A stretch of 64,000 nucleotides of DNA from Gamarada debralockiae (taxonomy: Eukaryota > Ascomycota > Leotiomycetes > Helotiales > Hyphodiscaceae). The notes under the pieces are model-generated. The model was not told the DNA's origin. It did not search any database and saw nothing but the letters and a program-made list of their open reading frames with translations. Shown piece by piece: positions 20,712 to 32,641 of the stretch. Numbering within the stretch: position 1 is the first letter of the stretch; each line of letters opens with the position of its first letter. Both the position numbers and the translations under genes were made by a program. The stretch is taken from contig NXFV01001169.1 of NCBI GenBank assembly GCA_002803225.1, positions 49,217-113,216 on the forward strand, in the 5' to 3' direction.

Positions 20712-22618
20712 TCAGGTGATCGTAATACCAGTTTGGAGGGCGAGATAGCTGGAGACCTTGATAGAGAGGGGACGGGTCTTGCCGACAGTGGGTGAGGTGA
20801 GTGGGAGGCCGTCTTTGAAGAGGGCGACATCTGCGGGGGTTTCGGATGTCTCGATGAATATTGCGCTTGGTCGTGCCTTAGCGAGCTTTCCGACGATCTT
20901 CTCACTCCAGAGGCCGGTGCATTTGTTGTCCTTGAGTTCGAAGTAGGGATTGAGGCTGGGGACTTGAGAATCTGGGACTCGTTAGCAACGCTTTCAACAA
21001 AGAATGGTTCTCCCAGCTCACCAAGATCAATGAATTTGATTCTAAGGAACTCGAGTGCCGCTAAAACATTCAATGAGCGACATGCGGAGAGAACCAAAGA
21101 CTCGAAAGCCAGGATGAAATTCATATCTGTGATGCCCGAACCATCATTCCACTGGTATTGCTGTCTGCAAACATTCTTGACCGTGAGGTCGATAGTCTTA
21201 AGACGCGAGGTCCGCTTGTTGGAGTGAGCAGCTGCATTGTCAAAGAAGTGACCGCATACTCTGCCGGTATAAGCAAAGTGCTCTAATGCAGGCATAGCTC
21301 TTGCCATTTCCGAGCAGAAGTGCATGTTCTTATTCACTTTCCTGTAGAATGTAGGAGAAACAGCTTCACGTCGATAATCGGACTCCAAGACGATATTTAG
21401 GTGTGTGATGTTTTCGGGTAAGCATGGGAAAATGGTGGCCATGCAGATATAGCTCTTAGACTTGGGTTTAGCATAGGAGCCGTGCCATTCATTGAGATTC
21501 GGCAGAGCGTCTGCGATAACTTGGAAATCCTCGTTTGTTCGTAACAAGTTCCATTGGCCTTTGCAAACCAAAGTCGTGATTGTGTCGAGAACAGGCAACA
21601 TCTGATCCTTTCGATCCTCCCCAAACTGCTTGACCATCGGTGGTTTCTTTCTCTCTCCGCCTTCCAGAGTCAAGACGCAAGCCTCGCCAAAGGTAAGTTG
21701 AATGAATCGAAAGACCTCCTCCAAAGTACAGTTGTTGTGAGGTGATGGGTAGACTGTGAGTTGGCCAGGTTCTTGTTGAGATATGAAGAGTGGCACTGCT
21801 GGGCGGTTGGGAGTGACCGATGGGCCCCGCAAGGTGCGATCTGCTACGCTCTTCTGCTGAAAAACAGGGAACCAAACTTCGACATGCTTGACATAGGAGG
21901 TGAGATGTGGCTTGCGAAGGAACCAGATCACTGCTTGATCAATCGACTCTCTGGTGCCCTTGATCTTGATGTGACGGTAGAGCCGGTCTTGAATGAGCAA
22001 TCTCCACTTCTTGCTCACAAGTGCAAGGTCGGATACCTCACGTCGTCGGCAGTGCCTCAATTTGGTATTCCAGTTTCTTAGAGATTGGGACATGTCGGCA
22101 GACGATGTTCGAGAGGATGCTGACAAACGCACACCGAATAGATGATCCAGAATACAATCATGAATTTCAACTGGGAGGTTGCAGAGTGGCGAGAGGTTAT
22201 CTGGTTCCGGGACTTGAATTCCACCGTTGACATGGTGCGAGCCATGTGGGAGATCCGGTAAACTTGACTCAATCGAGGGTGAAGTGGGGTTTGTATGGTC
22301 GGTATTTAGATGACGGGGGAATTGGATATGGCCTTCTGGTAACTCTTGTTGTGGAAACGGAGTGCTGCTGGGTCTCGCTGGTGGTATAATGTCCTCCTCC
22401 TCATCGTGATCCTCAATCTTCAATTGGTCAAGGGGTAGAGACCGAGTGGCAGTCGGGGTCGACGGGCCAGGAGTCGCAGGTGTTGATGCTGTCGTCATCG
22501 TTGTGGTAAGACGAAGACTTGGGCCCTGCTCCTCCTCTCGAGCCACTGCATCTATTACCATGCTAGTCCTCATCAATCGGCGCTCATGAGCCTCAAGTCT
22601 CTTGAAACCCTCCTCCAT
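20712..22618 (-). CDS. F-box domain protein
   Basis: Minus-strand exons: 22618-21022 and 20962-20712 with a 59-nt intron, giving 615 aa. Skipping the intron would give a longer, low-complexity C-terminus to 20552; the spliced version instead ends in ordinary globular sequence (DVALFKDGLPLTSP) and is preferred. Residues 1-140 are Ser, Thr, Pro and acid rich and probably disordered. The F-box follows at about 143-215, opening LSPLCNLPVEIHDCILDHL. The rest has leucine-rich-like spacing but no repeat that I can define. F-box proteins bring substrates to SCF ubiquitin ligases through Skp1. The target is unknown. A further exon upstream of 22618 is possible, since the first residues are charged and not obviously an N-terminus. 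Confidence 0.75.
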
Positions 22619-23551
22619 GAACTATGGGAAATTCATGAACGGTGGTGGCCGAGGACGGGGTAAGTATTCGCTTTCGTAGGAGGACGCGGTTGAGGTCTTG
22701 GGTATGTTATCGGTCGCGTGAGGGAAGAGTTTTCGACTTTAGGAATTTGGAGATCTGGGAAGAAAGCAGTCAGTGGTGATACAGAGAGACAGGTCTCCTT
22801 TGCAGAATGTATACAGAGGCAAGTCCTAGATACGGTAATGCTTGCTTGTCCTTGTCGCAATCTCAAGGAGGGGTGGGCAGTGCAAAACACCGCGTCTGAA
22901 AATTCTGGTTGGCCACCCCTGAGTATGGCGGACCTGGTATGGATGTAATTCGATTGGAGATGCAAAGAAAAAGGAGGGACGACGTTATTGAAGTCGCGCA
23001 ACGATGAAGTGTCCCACAATTCGGAATTCTCTCTCCAACTCAACGTTCTAAATTCGATTATTGGAGGCTTTGCTTTGCGGGCGCTAGCAGGCCGGATTTA
23101 GAAAATGATCAGATGGCCTTGTGGCGCCTGAAATATATGGCGTCGAAATGCAGCCGTGAGATCAGCAACAAGCGGCCCGGTCTTATGCACATCTACCTAC
23201 TCTGCTCTGTTCTTTTTGTACTATTCCAACAACGAAGAAAACATCTTATACGTCTTTAATATGCTCCTTTGACTTCCAAACCAGGCTATTGGTGCTGATG
23301 ATTACAACTTTTCAACTATTGCTCAAGAGGTAACTTATCTAGGACACTTCCGACTGTGTCCTCCTCTTCCAAGCTCGGCACGATACTAGCAGTAAGATGT
23401 GCTCCGACTGCCCAGGTTTCAGCCGTTTACACGTTTCCTAACACTACAGCCTCGTTGCTATGCCCATACTGCTGGACTTTTGCCTGTAGGATACAAAGAC
23501 TTCACGCGCTTTGAAAGCATTCCAGAGAAAAAGTGAAGCAAGAAAGGGGCA
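22619..23551. promoter_or_regulatory. Divergent intergenic region
   Basis: This 933-bp spacer separates the F-box gene and the second Zn2Cys6 gene, which are head to head. A minus-strand open frame at 22633-23043 has no recognisable domain and is probably leader sequence. Confidence 0.35.
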
Positions 23552-25411
23552 ATGACAGGCCTTCGCACAACCACTGGCTGCTGGACGTGCCGGATTCGCA
23601 GGAAAAAGTGTGACGACGTCCAGCCTTGCTGCGGGCCATGTACGTTTCGCCAACTCACTTGTCATGGCTATGGTCCGAAGCCAGCTTGGATGGACAGTGC
23701 AGAGAATCAGAAAGCAGAAATTGAGAGGATAAAGCAGGCAGTGAACCAGAACTTCAGGTCGAGGAGAGCCTTTCGTGTCTCAAAGAGGTCTACGGTCCCT
23801 TCCCGCTCGAACCCAGTAGTGAATGAAAGGCGACCAGGTGACACGTCGAATTCACGTCCAATGCACCAAGTAGACTGGCTGGATGAAAACATTTCAAGCT
23901 TCAGCGAACTTCGACTGGAGAGTTTGGAAGGCGGCGCTACAGCTTTCCCTCATGTTGGTCTATCGCGTGAACTGTCAGATGTCTCCGGACTAATGAGCCT
24001 TCAAAATCGCCTACGGACTGATTCGTCAGAGAGCCCTGTATGTGGTCCTGTCCAAGAAGGCGAACAGAAAGTCTATCCTTTCTCATTCCGCAAAGACGCG
24101 CCGCCTGCTGAGAACGAGCATGAGCTTTCCTTGATTATGAACTATCTGGACAACGTCTTCCCCCTTCAATTTTACTTCTATCAGCCATCGAGCACAGAGC
24201 GCGGCCGGGGCTGGCTTCTCAGTCTGTTACTGAGAGCAAAATCTTCTTACTTCACCGCGCTAGCGTTTTCAAGTTTGTATCAACTCATATTTGTTCACAA
24301 AGGCAACACCATCATGGAGCAAAGGTTATCTGCCGATTTGGACAAATACCACACCCTTGCACTTTCCGAGCTTCAGAAACAGTTGGACCAGCTACCGACA
24401 ATATCTGGTTATGAGCACTTGAAGATGGGCGTTGAGATCTTGGCTTGCATGATACAACTCATGTCCATTGAGGTTTTCCGAGAAACAAAACAATACACAG
24501 GATGGAAGGATGATTGGGAAGTTCACTTGCAAGGCGCAGAGACGCTATTGTTTCTCATTGGAACTGATCTCCGCACATCATCAACGCCTTCGCCTGCATC
24601 AACATCCAGTGACGAGAATCTGGCACTACAGTCCACTGAAGCCGGGAACGATACCATCACGCTCCCATTAAATGAGATCGCTGGTCTTGACTTGTTCACG
24701 AAGGCTTACATCTGGAGTGATGTGATTCGTTGTGCAAGCATTGGCCTGAACACATCTGACACTAAGCACTTTCCCTATCTTGCATACCTCGAGGAGGACC
24801 GAATTCGCCTGGATCACGTCATGGGATGCAGAAATTGGGCCATGATCGCCATAAAAGAGATCTCAAACCTGGAATTATGGAAGAAGGAGATGCATAGCTC
24901 CCGGACTCTCAGCATTCCTCTGCTTTCTCGCAAGGCCGCTGAAATCGAACAACGTTTGCAGGATGGTCTGGAGGGTGTCTTCAAGAATCAATTCACCTTG
25001 ACAACATTCGAGCAGGAGTGCAATCTCATCACAGAATTGTACGCTTTGTCGGCGTTGACATACCTTTCAATTGTCGTCTCTGGAAACTCCCATCTTCTCC
25101 CTGAGATACGCTCTAGTGTGGCGAAAATCTTCAAGGCACTGAAAGAGCTTCCACCTCATCTCTTGATCCGGATTTCCTGGGCATATTGTGTTGCTGGCTG
25201 CATGGCAGATGAGGCGGAAAAGGATGGCTTTCGAAACCTGTTGTTTGACGCCCACAAATCCGGCCATAATCTGGGTACACTCTGGAACGGCTTGGAACTT
25301 ATGGAAGAGTTTTGGATTTTGCGCGAAAACTTGGAATTTATGCAAACCGCAGACAAATGCGCGTGGGCACTTGCAATGGACACTCTGGGCGCCAAAATAC
25401 TGCTTATATGA
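23552..25411 (+). CDS. Zn(II)2Cys6 transcription factor
   Basis: This is an intron-free frame of 619 aa. The zinc cluster is at the extreme N-terminus: Cys10, Cys13, Cys20, Cys26 or Cys27, Cys30 and Cys37, in GCWTCRIRRKKCDD and onward, followed by the short GYGPKPAWM linker typical of the fungal_trans_2 class. The C-terminal two thirds (about 190-600) are helical, as expected of that class. The gene is convergent with an SDR gene, 138 bp apart, and head to head with the F-box gene. Its targets cannot be inferred; the SDR next door is a candidate only by position. There is no sign of truncation. Confidence 0.9.
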   Translation: MTGLRTTTGCWTCRIRRKKCDDVQPCCGPCTFRQLTCHGYGPKPAWMDSAENQKAEIERIKQAVNQNFRSRRAFRVSKRSTVPSRSNPVVNERRPGDTSNSRPMHQVDWLDENISSFSELRLESLEGGATAFPHVGLSRELSDVSGLMSLQNRLRTDSSESPVCGPVQEGEQKVYPFSFRKDAPPAENEHELSLIMNYLDNVFPLQFYFYQPSSTERGRGWLLSLLLRAKSSYFTALAFSSLYQLIFVHKGNTIMEQRLSADLDKYHTLALSELQKQLDQLPTISGYEHLKMGVEILACMIQLMSIEVFRETKQYTGWKDDWEVHLQGAETLLFLIGTDLRTSSTPSPASTSSDENLALQSTEAGNDTITLPLNEIAGLDLFTKAYIWSDVIRCASIGLNTSDTKHFPYLAYLEEDRIRLDHVMGCRNWAMIAIKEISNLELWKKEMHSSRTLSIPLLSRKAAEIEQRLQDGLEGVFKNQFTLTTFEQECNLITELYALSALTYLSIVVSGNSHLLPEIRSSVAKIFKALKELPPHLLIRISWAYCVAGCMADEAEKDGFRNLLFDAHKSGHNLGTLWNGLELMEEFWILRENLEFMQTADKCAWALAMDTLGAKILLI

Positions 25412-25549
25412 ATGCTATGCTGGGCCGGAGGCTTCTCCGTCCATAGGTCGAACAGATCGATGAATGTATTCGTCACAATCCGAGTTCACATGGATCATGT
25501 TCAAGCGGCTCTCGACACTGAATACCATTAACTCCAATTCAACCAAGTC

Positions 25550-26627
25550 TCAGGCTTCAAACTGAGCCTTCCCAAAATTCCCCTTCAGCTCTTCTAACAA
25601 CAAACCCCCATCAACAATCTCTTTCTCCCGTTCCATCAAATCATCCACCGACCAGTTGGCCCCCATATACCGTCCATTCATAAACCTCGCCTTCTCAGTC
25701 GCCAACCATACCGCCGCACCTCCCGCCAACGCATGCGTATCCAAACTAAACTTCACAAACGCAGGTTTCGTGATGGGCGTCATCACACTCCCAGGGTGTA
25801 GCGACGCAGCGAATATGTTGGGATTCTCCACACCTACGAAGCGCTGGATCTGGATCTGGACCAACTTGGAGAGCGCATAAGATGATGTGTGCGGTATAGT
25901 CAAGATACCGGCTGCGGAGGTGATGTTGATGATAGTCGCTGGCTTGGAATCTCCTACCAATTTCAAGAACTCCTGGGTCATCAACAATGTCCCCTTGACG
26001 TTGACTTCCTACATCACACCATGAAGTCAGAACAACATCCTACGCAAGAGTCAAAAGTGGGCACTTACGAAATCATACCAAAAGTCCTTCGGATCAATAT
26101 CCTTGATCGCCGAAGCAGACTTCCCGGAGCCGGCATTGTTGATCAATACATCTGCTGTCCCGAACTCCTCTTTGATTGAGGCATAGAGGGCTTTGACGTC
26201 TTCTTCGGACCGAATGTCGATCGCGCTCGTCATGATCTTAATATTTGGGTTGATCTTTCGGATGTCTTCGGCGGTTTCCGAGAGTTCTTTTGCTTTGCGG
26301 GCAACGAGGACGAGGGCGGATGCATTGGCTTTGGCGAAGGCGGTAGCGAAGGCCTGTTAGGGATATTAGTACTGCCGGTGAGTAGGGTTTGTGAAAAGAG
26401 AGAGGGAGGGAAGAGGAAGAGAGAAAGGGGGGTTGGGTTTGCAAAGGAAATGGGGAGTATACATGACGACCAAGACCTTGACTGGCACCTGTTACGATGA
26501 CGACTTTGCCTGCTTGCGAGAGGGCGGGAGACCGTGGGTTGATGGAGGGATATTCATCACGATATGTTGATTTTGTGAACTGGGAGGAGGTAACGAAGAA
26601 ATCATCGGGCAAGGCTGAGAGATCCAT
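25550..26627 (-). CDS. Short-chain dehydrogenase/reductase
   Basis: Minus-strand exons: 26627-26463, 26353-26069 and 26008-25550, giving 302 aa. It has the SDR order: TGASQGLGRH (cofactor, about residues 48-57), INNAGSG, and the catalytic YALSK in HTSSYALSKL. The N-terminus has about 40 extra residues before the Rossmann start (MDLSALPDDFF), common in one group of fungal SDRs. The first intron is long for this window (109 nt). The reaction is an NAD(P)-dependent oxidation or reduction of an unknown substrate. It is not obviously part of the aromatic gene set, from which it is 6.7 kb away with an F-box gene and a regulator between. Confidence 0.88.
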
Positions 26628-27126
26628 TTTGGCTTGATCTTTGAGAAGATTCTGGGATCTTGAATTCGTGATCAGGCAGTAGGATACGAAGAGGGCAAAT
26701 TGAGATTAGATGGATATCCCTGGGGGAGAAATGAGACTTTATATATCCTTTGCGGTAGTGGCAAGCAGTGCACTTTCTGTCCTCTCTGCAGACCTCACTT
26801 AACCTTACATCCCTTTTTCTAATTCCTATTTATTTTACAAATTCAACACGGCACACGGAAGTCCCCGTCGCGGCTCCATTAACTGCTTGTAGAAATAGAG
26901 GGGGCATATGCTTATATTAAAGTGCTGACATGCTGATAGCCGGCGTTACACAGGTCATGAGTCAGCGCTTTTGAGAGGGAAATGCGAGACGAGATCGTAG
27001 GCGGAAGTGCGACGCGAGAATCATCACAATCCATCTGCATCAAGTCATCACTAAAACACCAAATTCTTTCATCATTATTTTATCCACCTGTTCAATTTCT
27101 TCTTTTCGTTCTTTCCTCCCAACCGA
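26628..27126. other. Intergenic, SDR promoter side
   Basis: This spacer lies between the SDR start and the 3' end of the GPI mannosyltransferase gene. A possible TATA element (tatatatcc) lies near 26740. No gene was found. Confidence 0.4.
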
Positions 27127-28603
27127 TTATTTCGCCTCATCCACTTTGTGCTTCACACGCATCATAGGTCGACTACGATGCCTACTCCTTCTATCCTTCC
27201 CGTCTCCCCTTTCCGTCCCCTCCGCATCCTCTCCTGTCTCTTCCCTTCGAGACCCAATATCGCTTACAATAATCCCCAAGATCCACGTATTAACAAGGAA
27301 AAATGCTAGACTCGATAGCCAGAGCCCAGGAACAAAAGTGCTGATGCCATTGAACTCGAGCTGGAATCCTTGTTGAAGCCACAGTGCTTGCGTACCGACC
27401 CAGAGAGCTGCGGCGCTGAGGCCAAGGAGGGGTTTGTGGAGGAGGGAGGAGGTGGGGAGGTAGAAGGGGATGAATATTAGGTACCAAAGGAAATACTATT
27501 TTCGTTAGCTAACTCACTTTTGTCACACTTGAGTGGGACTGGAAGGCCAAGAGAGTGTGAGAGGGGCATACCTGGGAGGTGCAGACTTTATTGAAAGACA
27601 CGAAGGCGAATGTTTGCACCAGCATAGTGCTTGGCAGATCTTTCTTTGCTAGCAATAGGGGGAGAGCAAAGGCCGAGAGGAAGAGTTGAGGTAGGAACGC
27701 GAGGGATTCGAGGTGGATCGGTGAGGTGCTTGCCGTAGCGGAGGAGAGGTAGAGGAGGGTATTGTAAGGGCTAAAGTTATGTCTGTGGTCGATTCGGGTT
27801 ACGTGGTGGAGATAGGTGTGTTGGAGGAACGGGAAGCCATATCTAGTCTTATCAGGATGGGAGAAAAAGACGTCTGGAGAGGAGACTTACATATAGTACA
27901 TAAGCGTATTAAGCGCTATGAACGTCGCCAGACTCGTGATAGTCAACTTAATTCTCGCACCATTGCAGAATCTCTTGATCCTGCTCATCAAATCACCCGC
28001 TCCTGGATTCGATGACTTATTCCCAATCACGTGCTCGTCGTCCAACCACCAGATGATAGAAGGTGCGTATATGAACGGATATATCTTGAAATGCACACCC
28101 AACCCAAGCAGCAATCCAGCCAGTGCAACCCTTCTCTGCAAAATAGCCCATAGCATCGCCACAACCATGACTCCCAACAATCCCTCGGAGCTACCCCTCG
28201 TGCTGATCGTTGCAACCATGGGATTGAGGAGCCAAATAGATGCGAATTTCAACGCGCTTTCCATGCTCATCTTCTTCTCATTTCTCAAAACCAACATGAT
28301 CAGCCATCCGGCTACAATATCGCCAACGGCGAATAGAATTTTGCCGAAGGAGAACCACGTGCTGCTCCATGAAGTGGGGAGCAGAAGCCAAGCGAGAAGG
28401 GGAGTGTATCGATATGTGGCTCGATCATATGGCGAGTGACCGTGGGCAGTGAAGTAAGCGGCGTCGGTGAAAACGTAGTAGTCGATGTCGGTGTATTTCA
28501 TGGGCGAGTTGGCATCTTGCCAGAGGCCGTAGAAGAAGAGGACAACCCTTAGAATGATCGCGGAGGAGAACACTAAAAGCGGGCTGGAGAAGAAGCCCGC
28601 CAT
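27127..28603 (-). CDS. gpi14: GPI mannosyltransferase 1 (PIG-M/Gpi14)
   Basis: Minus-strand exons: 28603-27891, 27842-27572 and 27495-27127, giving 450 aa, close to the family norm. It is a multi-pass membrane protein with the first segment at about residues 7-27. The luminal acidic motif DxD is at Asp39 and Asp41 (KYTDIDYYV), followed by SPYDRATYRYTPLLAW, which is a strong PIG-M signature. The conserved RIDHRHNFSPYN lies in exon 2. The enzyme adds the first mannose, from dolichol-phosphate mannose, to the GPI anchor precursor in the endoplasmic reticulum. The C-terminal 40 residues are charged and cytosolic. It shares a 270-bp divergent promoter with the translin-associated factor gene. Confidence 0.92.
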
Positions 28604-28873
28604 ATTGAAAATGTAAACAACCAAAGCAGCATCAAACAAATTATAAGACTTGCATTCGAAATAGGGGCTTCCGCATCTCGAGCTCGTCGACGAAGGGAGT
28701 TATCGAAGAGCCTAATTATTTCGACGACAGTTGTACCTCCACAGGAAAATTTAAGGTTGTGCGCTAAAATTCCGTCCAACCCCCTGCTACAACCCCTGCG
28801 AAATTGAGAAGAAGAGCCTGAATGTTCAGTGTCGATGTAACCAAGAAACCTTCATTATGAGCGACAATTTTCC

Positions 28874-29766
28874 ATGATGCCGGCCAAGAGGACCCACGAT
28901 GGAAATGAGAAGGAGGCGGAGTCGAGGGTCTCGCCATTCATGCCTATGTTCGAGGTCTTTCGCAGCGAGTTGGATGAGCATCATGATCGCAGGGAGCGCA
29001 TTATTAAAGCTTCACGTGATATCACTGCTGCGAGTAAGAAGATGTGTGTTTCCCTTCTTTCTCCTCTCTTCGAGTCGTAACTAACGTCTTATAGAATTTT
29101 CGCGTTGCAAAGGTATGATTTGTTGAAGGGTTGATGTTGGTCCTCGCTGACTATGACAGAGTCCGGACCTTGAAGAGCGACATCCCACCCAAAATCGCCT
29201 CCGACACCCAAGAACGCGCCGCTGCGATGCACAAACAATTCCTCTCCATCGCGCCAGATCTCGCTGGTATCAATGCTTGGCGTTACCAACGTCAAATCTC
29301 AGGCGGTATCCAAGAATACATGGAGGCGATATCCTTCGAGCAATACCTCCGTCATCAAACACTCATCACCATCGAAGAGGCTCGCAGATCCCTCCCGGAA
29401 GACATCGATTTGACTGGCGATGATTATGTACTTGGTATCTTTGATCTGGTTGGGGAGTTGATGCGATTTGCTATTACTACGATGGCTACAACGGGATCGC
29501 TACCGGGTTCGAAGGGGGGGGAGGGTGAGGAGAGGGACATATTGATGGATTTGAGGAGTCTGAGGACGAGTTTCCAGGCGCTGGATACGACGAGTTGCGG
29601 GGGTACCGGGTTGGGGAAGGATGTGGAGAAGAAGATGGAGGTTATGAAGACTTGTGTGGAGAAGGTTGAGACCGCTGTTTATGGAATGATTATTCGGGGG
29701 CAAGAGAGACCGAAGGGTTGGGTTCCGGATTTGGCTGATGATCGAGGAGCTGTGGAGAGTTACTGA
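28874..29766 (+). CDS. Translin-associated protein X (TRAX)
   Basis: Exons: 28874-29043, 29095-29112 (18 nt) and 29160-29766, giving 264 aa. The segment SRDITAAS-KK joined by the 18-nt exon (IFALQR) to VRTLKSD reproduces the conserved start of the translin fold, so the micro-exon is well supported. The helical translin domain covers about residues 25-250, with ISGGIQEYMEA and GIFDLVGELMR in place. TRAX pairs with translin to form an octameric RNase (C3PO) that trims passenger strands or tRNA fragments; in some fungi it degrades pre-tRNA pieces. Two ATGs stand in tandem at 28874 and 28877. The introns are only 51 and 47 nt. Confidence 0.9.
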
Positions 29767-30334
29767 AGAAATGCCTGAGCAGGATAAGGATAACTACAAC
29801 TGGTGATGTTGTCGAGTGGCTGGCTGGGACGGATGTTACAGTAACGATTGAACCGGATGCGGTAGCTAACTGTGTGGATGTAAGTGCTGCTCAATTGTCC
29901 AACGATTTAACCATTCAAAAGACTCAAGCCTCCCCACATAATGACTGCATAAGTACTCCGTACCTGACTATGTGGGGGTTTCTCAAAGCCCAAATGCAAG
30001 AGGTTATGTCAGCGAATGGCTCTTGTCCTAAAATGTCTTTTAAAGCCGCACTTTAAATAAAATACTAATTTCCACCTCCAACATGAACGTTCTTTTTGTC
30101 TCATCCCTTTTCAATCCTTCACCACACGTGAGCAACTAAAATTTGATACGAACCCCCATTCACAGCAGAATGAACCCGATATGGAGATGCCGCTCTCACC
30201 GCCCTCGTCTCCGACGGCCCGTAGTAAATAAATCGTCTGTGGCTTGACAGCTCCTGACACTTCTTGAGCTTGGAAGTTGTTGCAGAACTTTCCTCAACAC
30301 AACAAGTCTCCAAAGGAAGGTATCAACCGCAAAG
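29767..30334. other. Intergenic
   Basis: This contains the 3' region of the TRAX gene and the promoter of the Sym1-like gene. No coding region is supported. Confidence 0.4.
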
Positions 30335-31004
30335 ATGTTGCGCTGGTAAGTTATATCTATTACACGTTCATTTACAATTCGAATGATAATTGCGTGAGGA
30401 ACCATACTAATTAGAGATCTGATGCAGGTACCAAATGAAACTGGCCTCGCGCCCACTCCTCACACAGAGTATCACGACCGCGGTGCTCTTCGCGACCGGT
30501 GACACCATGGCGCAGCAGTTAGTTGAGAAGAAGGGAATCAAGAACCACGACCTTGCACGAACTGGTCGAATGGCGTTGTACGGTGGAGGTCAGTTCTCCT
30601 TCCCTTGAGTTTCGATTCCGTCACTTTCAATTCAGTCCAGCTAACAACTTTGAACAGCTATCTTTGGACCTGCGGCAACCACCTGGTTCAAGTTCCTCCA
30701 ACACAAGGTCGTCCTCCCGAACAAAAACCTAGAAATCGTTGCCCGCGTCGCTTGCGACCAAATCTTCTTCGCCTCCACCAACATGTTCGTCTTCCTGAGC
30801 AGCATGGCGATCATGGAAGGTTCCTCGCCCAAAGAGAAGTTGGATAAGACGTACTGGAAGGCATTGGAAAAGAATTGGATGGTGTGGCCGTTTGTTCAGG
30901 CTATCAACTTCAAGTTGGTTCCGCTTCATCATCGGGTTTTGGTTGTCAATGTCATCTCTTTGGGATGGAATTGCTACCTTAGCTTCTTGAACAGCCAGGG
31001 TTGA
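30335..31004 (+). CDS. Mpv17/PMP22 family mitochondrial membrane protein (Sym1-like)
   Basis: Exons: 30335-30345 (only 11 coding nt), 30428-30588 and 30658-31004, giving 172 aa, the standard length of the family. It opens [18 protein letters not shown] and carries [28 protein letters not shown] and near the end [12 protein letters not shown] and the [15 protein letters not shown] segment, all in the order seen in Mpv17/Sym1. There are four predicted membrane segments. Sym1 acts in the inner mitochondrial membrane under heat or ethanol stress and Mpv17 supports mitochondrial DNA maintenance; the transported molecule is not settled. The very short first coding exon means that the true start would be missed by simple ORF scanning. 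Confidence 0.92.
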
Positions 31005-31739
31005 GCATCATAAGGGCGCGGTACATGTGGGTCTAAAGTTCTTTGGGAAGAGGGTTTGATAGATCTCTTAGATTTGCATGAGGGGCGTGCATAAGGGCTA
31101 CACAGCGATGGCGTTTATGGTGCATACGAGAGGAACAATGCATAAATGTATTTCTACATAGAATGGTCCTTGACGATTAGTACAAAGCTGATCCACATCC
31201 AAACTTCTCTTTCCTCTACATGTGATCGTGAGTGTGGTGTGGAAGTGAACTAAGGTATCGATTAATGAAGATATGGTAACTTTCAACGTGAAGTCGTGAT
31301 GAATGATTGCCACCTATCAAACCCAGTCAGATTATCTCAAATCATTCCGTTGTCCTCCCAGAGGCCGAGCAATATTTTTCATTCGCTCAAATATAAAGTA
31401 TCACGTGACACGCCCTTTAGCGCCAGGGATTTTCGCGCTAACGAGCGCATATCAGAGCAACTCAGATTTCTGAAAGACTGCACACTACAATTTTCCCCAA
31501 CCAACAACCAACATCTCGAGAGCGATTCATTGCCTGGTGCAATAGTCGCGTAAATCTACGATACCTAGCAGACTTGAGTCTGACCTTCCTTTCCGACTAC
31601 CGGCGCAAGACGATCGTTCCTCCCATATTTGACTTTGTCCGAGCGCCCACGAGAACCTTCCTCCCAACCCAACGCACAACGCCGTAAATACCTAACCTCT
31701 TCACCTCTCCTCCTCATCTCCCCCGCATCAACATACATC
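31005..31739. other. Intergenic
   Basis: This contains the 3' region of the Sym1-like gene and the promoter and leader of the eIF4E gene. The leader before 31740 is C and T rich. No further gene is supported. Confidence 0.4.
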
Positions 31740-32641
31740 ATGGCTGCCGCAACATCCTCAGCGCCCGTCAATGAAAACGTAAAGCCTTCCTCCCCCGTCG
31801 ATCTCTCCACAATACCAATCTCACCAGATGGCGACAAGGCAGACGATTCCGTCAAGAACGGCGATAGGGATGAGGAGCAGATCACCGTCTTCCATGATAA
31901 GGATAACTTCAATGTCAAGCATCCGCTCATGAACAAGTGGACCTTATGGTTCACCAAGCCGCCGAGTGGAAAGGTCTACCTTCCTACAATCACAATCTTA
32001 TGAAGTAAAGCTGACTTGATTGCAGGGCGACAACTGGAATGATCTCTTGAAGGAAGTCATCACTTTTAACTCCGTTGAGGAATTCTGGGGTGTCTACGTA
32101 TGCTAATCCCACCTCCCCCTCACATATCCTCCCACTAACCTTAAGTCTGCAGAACAACATCGCTCCCACCTCCGAACTCGCCCTGAAATCTGACTACCAC
32201 CTCTTCAAGGAAGGCGTCCGGCCCGAATGGGAAGATCAACAAAATAAGCATGGCGGAAAGTGGTCCTATCAATTCAAGGAGAAGCGCAATGTCCCCATCG
32301 ACGAGCTTTGGCTCCACGTCATGCTTTCGGCCATCGGCGAGACTCTCGAGGAGGAAGATGATGGTGAGCTCATGGGTGTCGTCGTCAATGTTCGCAAGGG
32401 CTTCTACCGTATCGGTGTCTGGACTCGAACAATTGGCAAGAGCATCCCTGGTGGTGGAGATGGCGATGTTGCAGGCGGCAAGGGACGATCCACAGAGAAG
32501 GGAAAAGAGATCTTGATGAACATCGGTCGCAAGTTCAAGGAGGTTCTTAAGCTGCCACCTAGTGAGGTCGTTGAGTTCTCGGGCCATACGGATAGTGCGC
32601 ATAGTGGAAGCACGCGTGCTAAGGCCAAATACTCCGTTTAG
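31740..32641 (+). CDS. Translation initiation factor eIF4E
   Basis: Exons: 31740-31973, 32026-32097 and 32153-32641, giving 264 aa. After a disordered acidic N-terminus of about 55 residues comes HPLMNKWTLWF, then GDNWNDLLKEV and EEFWGVYNNI, which contain the Trp residues that stack on the cap and contact eIF4G. LWLHVMLSAIGE follows. The protein binds the 7-methylguanosine cap of mRNA and recruits eIF4G in the cytoplasm. The C-terminus has a Gly-rich insertion (IPGGGDGDVAGGKG) common in filamentous ascomycetes. The start is the ATG closest to the conserved region and follows a pyrimidine-rich leader; an in-frame non-ATG extension upstream was not used. Confidence 0.93.

Noticed and set aside
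27918..28439. Plus-strand open frame of 173 codons
   Set aside because: It is the reverse strand of the GPI mannosyltransferase exon and carries no domain.
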